Source of the DNA: Gracilariopsis chorda
Taxonomy: Eukaryota > Rhodophyta > Florideophyceae > Gracilariales > Gracilariaceae
Reading direction: 5' to 3'
Assembly: GCA_003194525.1 (NCBI GenBank)
Contig: NBIV01000118.1
Location: 124,001-188,000 of the forward strand
DNA: 64,000 nucleotides
Shown here: piece after piece, positions 1-12,372 of the stretch
Layout: every line of letters begins with the position of its first letter
Numbering within the stretch: the first letter of the stretch is position 1
The notes under the pieces: generated by a model
Databases searched by the model: none
Told to the model about the DNA's origin: nothing
What the model saw: the letters and a program-made list of their open reading frames with translations, nothing else
Position numbers and translations under genes: made by a program

Positions 1-1488
1 ATGCTTAAAGACGCTCCAGAAGGGTACGTTGAGGGTCGGACTTTGGTCTAGACTCAGCTAAACATCACATTCATACATATACCTCTCATTTAAACCTTTA
101 TCACCCCGCTAATAGTAGGGTTTTTTGTTAGCCTTGTAAAGACTGTGTGCATATGCTTTTGGTTAGCGCAGAAGTAGAAAGGCTGCAGAAATGGCTACAC
201 ACTCGCTGTGTCTGCCCAGAAGCCGGGAGTCTGACTTTTGGTGGCAATTGAGGTAAAGTTTTTGGTTGCGCGCCTTTTCAAAAACTTTTGACGAAATTTA
301 CTGGGATTGAGAATTTTGCTCTTTTTTTGTTTTCATATTTGCTTAACAGGTTCAATCTTTTTTGTCCTTGCATTTCTAGTTATTCGCAGTTTCGGTTTCT
401 CATTTTTGTGTTTACAGGGCTTTCAGCTACGGGGAAACCCTTTTTAGTCTACTTTATTGCTTGGGCTGGCCCTTCTGCATCACCGTTTTGTGATGATGCC
501 CACAGGTACCACGATACATCTGTAATGTCAGCAATCGAGAGAACGAATCCCAGGACAATACAAGGAAGAATTGCAGATGTTTACAGTTCTGCCCAGACGC
601 TTGGTGCAAAAGCGTCGCTCCCAATCCACCTCGGCTGACACCAGATTACGCCACCAATCACACGTATGACGGGAGACTATAAGCCGAAATCCTTGGTTTT
701 CTAGTAAGCAATGGTAGGATTATAGCGGTTTTAGCGTTCGGAATTGGAGATGTTGGCAAAACGGACGCTTTGCGGGGAATTGCACATGACAAGCAAATTA
801 GAGATATGCTTCTTATGGCATTCTCTACATTCAGCTGGGAAAGGTTTCACATCTCTCTGATTTAATGAGTACGATTACCAAACGAATCAAGCGAACTTGT
901 GAAAAGGGCCTCCGTAACACAACACGAGAGCTGGAAACCCTCCGAAAAAGCTAGTCAGTGGTTTGAAGGACATAAATGCCAGTTTCCTGTCGATGTTTAT
1001 TTGAGAAATTAATCGAGTTACATCTCATGAAATCACATACCTGACACCATCTTGAATGGTGAAAGGTTAAGGAGCGCGGTCAATAACCCGATCAAGCCTA
1101 TCGCAAACACGCTTCCAGCTCCATGTTGAATGGACAACGAGGGTCAGTTTGATAATTGTTTTTTCCACAGCACAGTGTCACGCCTATATTTTACGTCTGT
1201 CAAACAAAAAAGAGCTGGTAGCTGCACCTGTTCCCGTATATCTTATCCGGTTGGGCGTAGAACAATCGACGTGTGCTGAAGCGTTCGTAGTTGGTCTAGA
1301 AGATCAGGTTGTAATACCTAATTTATTCTGAATCTCATTCCCTGAAGCGCTTCGTATAATGAACGGAGTCTTTTGCAACCGATTCTTATTGGATTCGAGA
1401 TGCTTCTTTTTCGATGATTCATTCTTTCCATTCGCATAGGCAAAAGAGGTTTAACGCATACACGAAAGAAGCTGTGAAGTTGCGCTAG
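1..1488. other. Unassigned flank left of element A
   Basis: I see no supportable gene. A 116-codon open stretch at 288-638 has no recognisable domain and starts from a non-ATG codon. The segment near 481-515 (a TCAC...TTTTGTGATG core followed by GCCCACA) resembles a segment near 35105-35135, so a small dispersed repeat may be present. The target-site copy GCTAG of element A closes this stretch at 1484-1488. Confidence 0.4.
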
Positions 1489-1689
1489 TGCAACACAGTA
1501 CTGTTTATGTCGGAAATAGGTGCTGACACAGCGACAGAAACGATCGCGTTATTAGCGCTGTGTGGGATGTATGCCAACGGGCGCGAAGAGATTGGTTCGA
1601 GGGCGTATTTATGAGCCCACAGCAGAGCAGAAGAGACTCAGTAAAAGGGCCATCGACCCAGTTGCCATTGATTCACATCCCTCGTTGAA
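1489..1689 (+). repeat. 5' LTR of element A
   Basis: The 201-bp repeat begins TGCAACACAG and ends TCGTTGAA. It aligns along its whole length with 7107-7307, with about 16 substitutions and no gap. A TATTTAT stretch near 1605 could be the TATA element. The terminal CA has decayed to AA in both copies. Confidence 0.93.
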
Positions 1690-1690
1690 C

Positions 1691-1704
1691 TGGTAGCAAT
1701 CGCT
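1691..1704 (+). promoter_or_regulatory. Primer binding site of element A
   Basis: TGGTAGCAATCGCT lies one base after the 5' LTR and is identical to the site in element B. The first eight bases fit the GCTACCA 3' end typical of eukaryotic initiator tRNA-Met (inference). The remaining bases do not match initiator tRNAs I know, so the primer is not settled. Confidence 0.8.
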
Positions 1705-1718
1705 GAACATTCGTCATT

Positions 1719-2541
1719 ATGACAGCTGCTAATAACGCTGGGCCGATCAATTTGAAGCCAAGTAAGCCGGAAGTGTTCAGTGGCAATCGTGATTTTCTGA
1801 TTGTCAACACTTGGCTGTACAAAGTAGATCAGTATGTCAAACTCGTCCAGCTCTCCAACGAAAATGTGATACTGAGTGACGAAAATTGCATATCCTTTGC
1901 GACTGCTTTGCTAACAGGCACGGCTGCAATTTGGTGGTACACGGTCCTGAAGGCCAAAGCTGTGCTGCAGACGTGGGAAGAGTTTACTGCAGCTATCAGA
2001 CGTGAATTTGTTCCGGAAGACCATGAATGCCATGCGCGTGACGCCCTACGCTCCTGTAAACAAACAGGCAGTGTTGCTGACTATCTTTCACGCTTCCAGA
2101 ACATAGTATTAACTGTTCCAGACATGGGTTCCAGTGAGAAATGGGACAAGTTCGTAAGTGGGCTGAAACCCAAAATTCAATTCGAAGTTCGTAAGGCCAA
2201 CTGCTTCGAATTCGAACAAGCCACACAAATTGCGATGCGTACTGAAGCTGCCTTTCAGGGTCTCAGTCTAAGTGTCTCTTCTGGTGCCAGTAACTCAGGC
2301 GGTCCTTCAGGCCATGGCGCTCCAGAACCTATGGACATCGGCAAAACTAATGTTCGCCAAAGTGCAAGCTAAGCAGCGTCTTGAGGACATCAAAAACAAC
2401 GCCTGCTTCACCTGTCACAAGCCTGGATGTCGTCCGTACAAGCACTGTCAGAGGAATCCGGACTCTATTTGGACGGTCGCTCACGTTGTTACTGCTCCGG
2501 CCGAAGCCGAAAACGTAGAGTCTGATACCTCGGAAAACTAA
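1719..2541 (+). pseudogene. gag: gag of element A, frameshifted
   Basis: This codes for the capsid-nucleocapsid polyprotein of a Ty3 element. The first frame (1719-2372) has the Ty3 gag core, with IWWYTVL and SDENCISFATALL-type helices that align with element B at 12706-12969. It then ends in a short wrong-frame tail. The reading continues one frame over to 2541, through a zinc knuckle with the spacing C-x2-C-x4-C-x4-H (CFTCHKPGCRPYKH). One frameshift near 2350 separates the two parts. The end sequence GGAAAACTAA is shared with element B. Confidence 0.9.
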
Positions 2542-5500
2542 ACTGTCCCTCCCAACCAAAAAATAGCACGTCGGAAGGACCTCTTGTTTCAAACGTGTCG
2601 CATTCTGAGAATCTGTCCAGCCATATTGGTAGTGCTCCCTGTGTTCCACTTCTTGTATTGGGCGGAACGTTTAATTCCATTCCGGTATCTATATTGAAAG
2701 ATGATGGCTGTACTTCTAATGCTCTGTCACAACGTTTTGCGGAACAGTACAGAGATTCCCTTCAGTTTACTCCTACCTTGATGAACGTAAATCACTCTAA
2801 GCGTGGTTCAAATGAAATCGCCACAGAAACTGCAAGTGGGACTATTCAAGTTGGCAATTACGTATTTGAGGGGACTTGGCTGGCTGCAGATTGTCGTTAC
2901 GACGTTCTCTAGGGTATGCATTGGCACGCTATGGAAAACACCGACACGGATTAAGAGCAGCGGGTTATATCCCTCTCCGGGCACCTTCTGAAGGTGCGCC
3001 TTGTTGCCCGCTCACAGCAGCTGCGCGTCACATCGCTTGGCGTGACACACTTCCGAAAGCTTCTTCGCAAATTTCCAGGTATCACCACAATATAACAGGC
3101 CGTTTCCCGCCGCATCTCGTGCTGCAACAGTCTCTCCAGTGATCCTCCTCCTCTAACCCCGAAACAAACCCTCCTTTCTTATGCCAACGGTGATTTGAGT
3201 TCTATATTGAACGAGTTCGAGGACGTCTTCCAGCCCGAGCTGCCCGCAGGGCTGCTGCCGGTATGCGACGTCGAGCATGGCATTGACATTGTTCTGGGGT
3301 CAACACCGCCGTATCGTACGATTTATCAGCTGTCCCCAGCCGAGTTGGTCGCAGCTCGAGCCTATGTCGACGACCTTCTCAAATCGGGTAAGATTCGCCC
3401 CAGCCACTCGCCTTATGGTGCCCCTTTTTTCTTTGTGAAAAATGAGAACAGGCTTCGTGGTGACGTCAACCACCGCGCTCTTAACCGTATAAAGAAGCGT
3501 AACAGCGCTCCGATCCCTCACTGTGACGAGATGTTCGATTGGTTGGGCTAGGCCTCGTACTTTTCCAAGCTGGATCTGAAGACTGGTCTTCATCAGATTC
3601 ACCTCCGTCCTATTGACATAAAAAAGACGGCTTTCAACACTAATTATGACCAGTTTGAGTACCTGGTGATGCCTATGGGCCTTTGCAACTCTCCAGCTAC
3701 GTTTTAGGGGCTGATAAACCGAGTTTTTCACGACTACATTGATCGTTTTCTAGTGGTGTACATAGACGATATTCTGATCTACAGTCGTACACGCAAGGCG
3801 CATCTCAAACATTTCCGTGCGGTTCTACAGCGGCTTCGAGAAAATAAGCTCTATTCCTCTCCGAAGAAGTGTGACTTCTTGAGGTCCGAAACCGAATTCC
3901 TTGGACTGGTTGTCAGTTGCGCTGGGATTCGTGTTCATCCTGAGAAAACAGAGGTCATTACCAACTGGCCTATCCCTCAGACGCTAGCGGAGTTACGCAG
4001 TTTTGTTGGTCTTGTGCAGTTTTTTCGCCGCTTCATTCCTCGATTTTCTGCAGGAGCAGCCCCATTGACTCGTCTCACCCAGAATGGTTCTGGCATTCGG
4101 TGCTGGGATGGCGCTGCGACTGCTGCCTTTCGAGATTTAAAGTCCGCGTTAGTCACGGCCCCTGTGCTCTTGCCTCCGGACTGCGGCCGGCCCTTTCGTG
4201 TTCACATTGATGCATCTCAAACTGGGGTGGGCCCCACCGTCACCCAACTTGACGATTCTGAGGGTGATCGGGCTATCGCGTACACGTCGCGCAAGCTGAC
4301 TGCTGCCGAGCAAAACTATACGGCCAACGAACGGGAACTTCTTGGCCTCGTCTTTGCTCTCATGCGTTTTTGGTGTTATGTAGAGGTTTCGTCCCTCGAT
4401 GTCATTACCGACAACTAGGTTGTCCAGCATTTCCTCACAAAGAAGACCCTCAACCATGGGGAGGCTCGTTCGTTGGACATGCTTTCCTCTTTTAATATCC
4501 GTGAAGTGAATCTTCAGAAGGGACCGATCCATGTCCTTGGCGACGCCTTGTCTCGTATCACGCCCCGCGTTGAGTTGTCTAATTTAATGTCTAGCACACA
4601 ATCTTTCTCCGTTCTACAGCAGGAGATTGCATATTATGCCCCCGATCAACAGTTTGGGCCTATCTTTGCTGCCGGTGTCTGGCCGAATGACGCCAAACAC
4701 CGCAAGCGTATCGAAACTCTCCTGCCGTCTTTTCGCTTGGATGATTGTCCTTTTTTTGTACGAATGGCGACTCTGTATCTCTTCGGGGGTGCGTCGCAAA
4801 GTTCTTGAGCTCGCGAACGACTCTGCTGTTGGAGGTTACATTGCCTTCGCGAAAACCTTGGCTCTTTTGGCGGATTTTCATTTGACGCACAAGACCAGGG
4901 ATGTGTCACGTTACTGTGCTGGTTGCAGCACGTGCCAGCAACAAAAGGATGTTCATGGGCAGAACTTAAACGATCCGACTGTAGAGCAAAACCCGGAAGC
5001 GGGAAGTACCCTCAAGGTGTTCGAGACTTCGCTCCCTATGGGATGGTGTCTCAGTTGAGAGAGCCCTCTGCGCCACGTAAAGGCTGGCTTGTAAGACAAA
5101 CGTGGTTATGGCTATACCTGCAGAGGTTCGGGAATGGCCCAGAAAAAGGGTAAACTCCAGGAACGGATGGTACACACGTGAGTGTATAATGACACGATAT
5201 CCTGTGAAGGAAAGCAAAAGGAAAAAGGGAAAACCCAAGAGAACCGGCGACGGGGCATGCAACACGCGGCAACAGACCCAGCGAAGGGGCGAACCAAAAT
5301 AAAGAACGAATCCCAAACGGGAATGTGGTAAACACCACGACGAAGAACCCAATACTGGGGCGGAACCCAAGACTGAGAGTGGAACAAATAACCAATACGG
5401 AACACGGTGATACCGTAGCAGTAGTGACGCCTGAATGTTCCCAAGGGGATGGTAGACGGAATCCACTCGTGGATACTCTCCGCGAGGAGTCGTAATCCCT

Positions 5501-7024
5501 ACGAGGGCCTTTCTTACCAGAGCCTCACTCTGCAAAGAGTATATCTCGAAAGAGAACAAAGGTTTTCATTTACTGGTGGTGCTGACGGCGAAGCCGTGAG
5601 TACCTAAGTAGGTTTGCACCACAATAAACTAAATAAATTAACTAATTTGGTGCACACCTCTTGAGGTCCATACACGTGGAGTTCCCACTTTCTGGGCCAC
5701 AAGTGGCGATAACCATAAAATTAAATATCCAAAATTGGAACCGAAATTTCCACACGCGTACAGCGTACCATCTGTCACCAGAATGCCACTAGTAATACCT
5801 GTCCAGGTCCCTCAAGTGCCACCTCATCGCTATCCCGCGAGGGAGCAACTCATAAATGAGGTATCGAACCAATCCACCAGTGGATATTCCTATGAATAGG
5901 AACAACTCCCAACCGACGAGAAAGTGTTGCTCCACACCGACGGCTTTACCAGTTCCCACTCGCCGTTGGGGCCTTGTGGCAACAGACTTTATTGTGAAAC
6001 TCCCCTGCACCGCACGTGGGTTTTACTATATCTCGACCTGGGTGTACCGCATTTCTCGAAGGCTGCGCTTCGTGTAATGCAAAGAAACGGATCAAGCTCA
6101 CGATTTTGCTCGGCTTTTATATGAGAACATCCTCCCCCACCACGGACTGCCGGATGCCATAGTATCCGATCGCAACCCCCGTTTTATCTCCAATTTCTGG
6201 CAATCTTCGATGTCTCTATGTGGTGTGAAGCTTTGCATGGCCTTTTCGCGCCACCGGCAAACCGTAGGTGCCTCGGAAGGCATGACCCACATGGTAGAAA
6301 ACTACATTTGCTGCTTCTGTACCTCCGAGCAGGACTATAGAGACACAATGCTCCGCAGTGCCGCCTTTGCTTACAATTCGGCTGTCTCCGAAGATCTTGG
6401 TCTCTCGCTATTTCAATTTGACCTCGGCTGGGTTCCAAAACCCCTTTTGATGCCTTAGTCCAGGCACTAGCACCCATGGAGACCATATGAGACTTCAAAA
6501 ATCGTCTGAGTTCCGTTTTGTCTGATGCAAAGTATGCTAACCGTCTGGCAAAAGCTCTTCAGAGTGCTGAGGCTAGCATTTATTTTATAATGCCTAATTG
6601 TCAGGTCGAAGATCAAGTATGGGTCTCTGGCAAACTTTTTATCCATTTATTTAGCAAGGCTAAAGCATTGTCAAAGTTACCTGCCAGAAGGTTTAGTCTG
6701 TCTCTTATCCTTGAACTCATCGGGAAAACCGCCGTTCGCTTGGATGTTCCATCTCATATTTGCACACATCCTGTAGTACACGTCTCCCACATTGAGTCTC
6801 AGCGCGAGCAGCCCGCTTTGCTTGCTCAGCAGAGCCGAAATGCCACTTTTTCTGTTGATGCGAACTCATTTACACCGTTATTCAAGGTTTCTCGTATACT
6901 TTTTCATCAAAAAAGAGGTCGTGGTTATCAATGGTTAATCGTAATGGAGAATTCTTGGACACATGACGCTGCATGGCAGCCAACACAGGATTCTGTTGAT
7001 GCCGATGGTACAAATATTACATAG
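2529..7024 (+). pseudogene. pol: pol of element A, multiply disrupted and split by a solo LTR
   Basis: The Ty3 pol domains occur in order. The protease has DDGCT, then a stop at 2910-2912. The reverse transcriptase spans about 3195-4060, with in-frame stops at 3549 and near 3706 and a YIDD motif at about 3757. RNase H carries DASQT, ANEREL and TDN. The integrase zinc finger runs to 4979. The integrase core and C-terminal part resume at 5942 and run to 7024, ending in a chromodomain-like segment. The frame is -1 relative to gag, as in element B, and is open from the gag end. Many frameshifts make the product non-functional. The solo LTR at 4980-5936 interrupts the integrase. Confidence 0.92.
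4980..5936. mobile_element. 957-bp solo LTR nested in element A
   Basis: The insert begins TGTAGAGC, ends GCTCCACA (an imperfect inverted terminal repeat with TG...CA ends) and is flanked by CCGAC at 4975-4979 and 5937-5941. Removing it and one CCGAC restores alignment of the host integrase with element B across the join. It has no coding region of its own that I can support. No second copy of this LTR is in the window, so the parent family is unknown. A short non-LTR insertion with TG...CA ends is a weaker alternative. Confidence 0.85.
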
Positions 7025-7106
7025 AAATTGCATGAATACATTGTTCGTAACAAATTGCTGCCTCACTTTTGTTGAAGCCCACGACAACGGTCTAGGAGGA
7101 CAATGG

Positions 7107-7307
7107 TGCAACAGAGCACTGTGTATGTCGAAAATAGGCGCTGACACAGCGACCGAAACTATCGAGTAATTAGCACTGTGTCGGATGTGCGCCAACGGGC
7201 GCGAAGAGATTGGTTTGAGGGCGTATTTATGAGCCCACAGCAGAGCAGAAGAGACTCAGTAAAAGGGCCATCGAACCAGTTGCCATTGATTCACATCCTT
7301 CGTTGAA
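7107..7307 (+). repeat. 3' LTR of element A
   Basis: It is the partner of 1489-1689, about 92% identical by eye. It is preceded by the purine-rich TCTAGGAGGACAATGG, a plausible polypurine tract, and followed by the target copy GCTAG. Confidence 0.93.
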
Positions 7308-7393
7308 GCTAGGTCAAAAATATGAGCCTATCAAACGGCATCCAGGCGTGGAGGGATTTTCTCCCGAGCACAAGAAAAGGCGAGCACAGGAGT

Positions 7394-7423
7394 ACCAAGG
7401 GTACCTTTTCTGGTACCCTTGGT
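7394..7423. repeat. 12-bp perfect inverted repeat upstream of the MYB gene
   Basis: ACCAAGGGTACC and GGTACCCTTGGT face each other across the six-base loop TTTTCT, about 320 bp upstream of the MYB ATG. The rest of 7308-7744 shows no gene. The palindrome could be a regulatory site, a small transposon scar, or chance. Confidence 0.6.
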
Positions 7424-7744
7424 CAATATCTAGTTGCATGAAATCACCTCCTCGCTAATGAGGAAAACCCTTACCTTCATCCACAAGCCCATCCACTGAC
7501 AGTGAAAGAATCCAAGTCGTGTACACGTGCAACCTGTGCATCACGTATGGCAGAGGGTAACGGAGCACGCGTGCGACATGTGCCACGGCGCATCTAAGGA
7601 AGGACATGCGTGTTTGCAGAGTTCTGTTGTCTTCGCTTCATATGCGCTGCGGGTGGAGAGCCGATCGTCTCAGTCCGCGCCGTCGTCTGCACCGACCACT
7701 GCTTGACCCCCGTGCTTCCTTCCGTTCCTTCGCTAAAGAAATTA

Positions 7745-8678
7745 ATGCAACAGCAACACTTTGAAAGGCGCTACCTCGCGCCGTTACCACTGCCACCTCC
7801 CTCCCGAAGACACCGCATCTCCGTCCGTGCCCTCACCGACCCGCACGAAGATGACCCTTCTTCAACTTCTAACAAGCCTCTTTCAGAGCCATATAGAGGG
7901 TATCGTGGTGATGCGCTTTTGATGCATCCAATTCGTGACCCCGCCGCCTCTGGGAGATCCTTCTCCTCACACCGCGTGTATAGTATCTCGTCTGCGGGGG
8001 AATTCGGGGCACCCTATGCGGAAGGTTATCCGTCTCGCGCGAATCAGGACTTTTCATTGACACCTACACCACCGCTGCCTCCTCCAACTCCACCGCCGCC
8101 GCCAACTTATCTTCCACCCCCGATACCCCCGTTGCACCGTTCACAATACTACGCACCCCCTCAGCCGCGGTACGCCGGGTACGGCGTATCTTCAAGGTGG
8201 TATCCATCACAATACGCCTATCCTACCTCCCTCAGTGTCTCACATACAATTGCAAAGAGAAAAAGAACCGTAAAGCGATTATGGACGCCCCAAGAAGATG
8301 AACGACTGCGTCATTTAGCGAGAATGCGACCGGAGAACTGGAACGTCATAGCGGAATCTCTACCAGGACGTACAGGAAAACAGTGTCGAGAACGCTGGTT
8401 GAACCATCTAAGAGACGGTACGTGACCAACTCATCTCTTACGAGCGTCTCGCAAGCGGACAAATTACAATCAAACTAACCGGCCTCTAACTTTTTGCAAC
8501 TTAAACAGGCATTCGTAAAGGTTTTTGGACACCTTCCGAAGACGCTATCATCCTCAATGAACAGGCAAGGCGCGGAAATCGATGGAGCGATATTGCTCGG
8601 CTTCTCCCTGGTCGCAGTGACAACGCTGTAAAGAATCGATTCAACGCCACGTTGAAGAAGCATATCATGCGTGCGTAA
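7745..8678 (+). CDS. R2R3-type MYB transcription factor, two exons
   Basis: Predicted nuclear DNA-binding protein of 280 residues. Exon 1 is 7745-8417 and exon 2 is 8509-8678. The 91-nt intron has a GTACGT donor, a CTAAC branch-like motif and a TTAAACAG acceptor. The N-terminal half is low complexity with a proline-rich run at about residues 106-130. A basic stretch (171-178) precedes MYB repeat R2, which has tryptophans at 180, 199 and 218. R3 has W231 and W250, but phenylalanine F269 replaces the third tryptophan. The intron falls exactly at the R2/R3 boundary. The frame is open upstream to 7610 without an ATG, so the start is the first ATG. The stop overlaps a perfect donor GTAAGT (8675-8680), so a further exon cannot be excluded. 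Targets are unknown. Confidence 0.88.
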
Positions 8679-11600
8679 GTACACATTCAAAGGTTGTTGA
8701 GCACGTGCTCAAGCCTTACTCGTTCCCACTCACCGTACATCATTATACGCGAATATAGTAAACTACCACCGAAAATAAAACACGGAAAACCACTTGCTCC
8801 ACCACAGTTTGTTTGGGCGTTAGTCGCTTCTGATACTTGGAGAATCACCAAGAGACATATTCTCCCGTAAGGCTCATCACAATTTCGTTTCGCAGGCGGT
8901 GACGAAAAAGAAATATGTAGCAAGGTCAGTGCCAACCCTCGTCTTGAGAGTTACTTATTGGGCCGCACTTCAAACTCAGAGCAGAAAGAAAAAGTATGAA
9001 AATAGGGACAGGGACATATACCGTTAGTATCTCAATCTGTTGGCAGTGCGGAGTTCAGCACCATCCGCCTCATGCTACGTCTCCGCAAGGGGCTTAACAA
9101 ACCTCACCGCCCCCCATCTGGTGGCCCGAGCAGAGTTAGCACAGTGCTGGGCAGTTCTGGTTGCGTTTCTGCACATTACGCGTTCCCATCGCACAACAAA
9201 CGGGGACTCTTATAACCATGAACCTATTTGACCGCTTTTACAACAACATGTACAGCGAGGATTTGAGCTGCCCTTTTTAATTTCCACACTGGGCTCGTGC
9301 GTTTGAATGATTCTCCGTTGCTAACCGCTACGCGGGGTCTGTTTGCACCGTTTCGGTTTGCTGTGCTGCTTATGGTTTGTGGATGACGTGCTTGAGAGCC
9401 ATACAGATTTCTCGACACTACCCAGTCATACTGCTGTCCTCAGAGCGAAAATTGGGGGCGAGTGGCTGGTGGCAAATGTGGGTACAAAGAGCATTTGCGC
9501 TGGTTTCTGGGATGCGACAATAAGGGCGTATCGTATCGCGCTACTCCCGCCATCGCCAGTACTCGTTCCTAGACGAAGGCGAGCACGTACACCAGGCCAC
9601 TGAGATGCGGCGTACCACCTGTAACGGACACATTCATACACCGTTCAAAAAATAAGACACTCCGCAACAATAAATTATGGAAATTTGAGGCCCGTATGAG
9701 TCCAGATCCAAAACCTTCATCCCTCACCACATGCCCCACCTGGCTGGCAATACTTTACAACAGATGACCCGAAGCAGTACAGTCTGTTCGCGACCTTCAG
9801 TTGTCCAACAGGTGCAGGATTGCATCACAAAGTTTTACGAACCGTTGCTCTCAGGAAAGAAATGCATAGAGCTATTATACAATTCTCCCTCGGTCTCGCT
9901 CTTCGCCGTCTTTCGAAGTCTTGTAGTTTGATGGTGTGCGCACTTCGCTTCCTTTTGCCGCCACTCGTAGGGACAGGGTATGGACCATTCGCATAACGAA
10001 CAACCACTTCATCCAGGTCAGCTTCCACTACTTGTAGACCTGATGTAGGTGTCTGATTTGGAGATGAATACCATGCTAGCTCACTGCTTGTCATGTTCCG
10101 TATGGCAACAGTTATTGTCATTGCTAAACCCTGAACCTCATCTCTTTTGAATCATTTCATCTTCTTAACTTCAACTCTGTAAGGCCTCAAGCGCTACGGT
10201 ATGAAATGAATTCTTTCTTTCACGACCGTAACTCCAAGTGTGGCACCACATATCTACGATAGAATCTTCGAGAGCTATGAATGCCGTTTTAGTTCGTTCC
10301 GAACAAACTCAGCTTCAGTGTTGCAAATTACAATGTAATCCAACAGCGACCTATATCATACATATCTATACCAGTGCAGCTTACACTCATATTATCTGGA
10401 GAGTATCTTCTTCGTCAGCGCACAGTAGTCGCTTCCGTTTCGTGTCCTATCTCATGAAAAACATGCAAAAGTAACGGACATTCGGCGCTACAATCACTAT
10501 ATCTACCGCAGCACGTGCTTCAGCAGTATTCAAAACAAAATTTTGTGTCCTTCAATGCTTTTCAAGTATCGAAGACTTCAACAACCGACTTCTAGCATCA
10601 CACCCTACTGAGTGTTTGATCGACGGCTTTGTACTGCATTATAGATATTTTGCGACGTTTAAGCAAAAAACCTGCCCTTCGCTCACAGGATGGCCTGATA
10701 CAAGTGCAGCAAAACGTTTCACACTTCGATCTCTCGCGTCAAGTAGTGAAAGTAGAGCATAGGTGACAAAATTCGAAAACTCAGTCCACAGCACCAGCAT
10801 ATCGTAAGGGTTTGGATATGTCCAACCTGATCTCCTGCTCCTTGCACGCAAGGCACCCGCAGAGAACGAGTATTATGAGAACGTCTTATTGTCGGCTTGT
10901 TGTCATCACAGTAACGCTATGATTAGTGCGAGGACCTCTACTACGCTATAAACGGGTGTTGACTTCACTTTACATTTACTTCGATTCAGCCAGATTTTTC
11001 TACCTGATGGTATCTGCGTTCACTAGATGATCAACAAACAAAACAGAATGACGAAATCATTTGGATTCGATATCGAACGAACGCGAAGGAAAGTTAGCCT
11101 ATTCATCAAATCGGAACGTTTTGGTGGAGCGCTTAGGGGGCAGAACTGTCAATGCAAAACCATTCAAAAGTTGGTGCAAATTTCTTCCTTTTTTTTTCTC
11201 GGAGTAACTGTCTCCGTCGAGTATACAACCTTTGTTTTCATTATTTATCTTGCAACACAAATTTCTAGGATGTGAACAAACAGCGCTCACTCTGCGCATT
11301 AAAGGGCAATGCGCAATGCGCAACATGAGTCATGTATTTCCACTATCAATCCATATTATCAAACCTTCAAAATTACTCCTCAATGGTGCCACGCTCAGAA
11401 CAGAAACGTAATTAGTATGGTTTCGATAGCTCTCTGTTGTAAGCAGTATGCCTTTGAGCACCCACACTGTTCTCACGTAACATTCTCACATTATGAGTGC
11501 TTCTCTGTAGCTCAGTGATAGAGCTTTGACCACAAGTTAGAAGTATCTTTGATTTTGGCAGGGTTTTGTTAAGGTACGCTTTGATATACAAACAGGATGA

Positions 11601-12290
11601 GCTCTTTGAAATAACAGAGAATGTGTTCCAACCATACACAACACTCTCGTTCCTGTGTAAGTGCATCACTATCAAAGAGCCAAATACCTAAATGTTTGGT
11701 TCCGATCCCAGAATGCTTCTCTTTGAAGTCCCTTAAACCTAATTATTTTCGGTTGCCACTTCAACTTCAGGCTATTCTGAAGACAATTTAGCCGGAAGTT
11801 TAGGTTGCAAGCTAAACTGAAAGACCAACCGCGTTGCGCCAAGTTTTTGCCAAGTGTGCCACTGTGTACTACTTGTACTTTGCGCCGTTTTGAGACCTAC
11901 AATGACTTCCACATATCCTTACAACTGAATTCGTCAACAGTTGCCTCGCAAAGTCCGGGCCTTGATTGTCGCAGTTAAAAAGATAGACAGCTCACGATGT
12001 CCCAACTTCACTCCAGATGAAGATCTAGCTCTTTGCAGAGCATAGATCTCTGCAGAGAGCTTTAGTTTAAGACCGCAAGTCAAAAGGGTCGCTTGCATAT
12101 TCTCCGTCCAAGAAACAGTTTATGGCGACATTTTTGGCTTTGGCAATCCCTGATAAAGATGCCAGATGTGTAGTCAGGCCAAATTTTGCAATCTGCGCAA
12201 GTTTGGGATACACTTTTAGGTGTCTTGATAGAGATGCTCTACGAGGAGTAGATCTTTCTAGTCATAGTTGAGTCTAGCTCTGACAATAGA
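8679..12290. other. Intergenic stretch without supportable genes
   Basis: Only short open frames (under 100 codons, mostly from GTG or TTG) are present, and none shows a domain. A tRNA-like A-box near 11510 has no matching arms (see rejected items). Confidence 0.45.
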
Positions 12291-12372
12291 ATTCCGAATG
12301 ATTAAGCACTTGGGCAAATGCTTCGTTGTAAATTCCGAATGATTAAGCATTTGGGAAAATGCTTCTTTGTGG
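12291..12372. repeat. 41-bp tandem duplication with internal hairpins
   Basis: Two units (12291-12331 and 12332-12372) share ATTCCGAATGATTAAGCA and differ at a few positions. The second contains AAGCATTT-GGGA-AAATGCTT, a perfect 8-bp hairpin. The first unit carries the same hairpin with one G-U-type mismatch. It ends 40 bp before the 5' LTR of element B. Confidence 0.8.

Larger units (their letters stand above)
1489..7307 (+). mobile_element. Ty3/gypsy element A, complete but decayed
   Basis: Two 201-bp direct repeats bound the element, and GCTAG is duplicated at 1484-1488 and 7308-7312. Between them lie a primer site, gag, protease, reverse transcriptase, RNase H, integrase and a purine-rich stretch just before the 3' LTR. 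The LTRs differ at about 16 of 201 positions, so this copy is clearly older than element B. Several stops and frameshifts break both reading frames. A 957-bp solo LTR sits in the integrase; without it the internal length matches element B closely. A and B are related at protein level but have different LTRs, so they are sister subfamilies. Confidence 0.95.

Noticed and set aside
4966..5559. 197-codon minus-strand frame in the solo LTR
   Set aside because: It lies almost wholly within the nested LTR, has no domain, and LTRs of this type do not code.
11500..11575. tRNA-like segment with TAGCTCAGTGATAGAGC
   Set aside because: The D-arm and A-box look good, but no anticodon stem pairs, no B-box (GGTTCRANYCC) follows at the right distance, and no acceptor stem closes. 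It is chance or a remnant at most.
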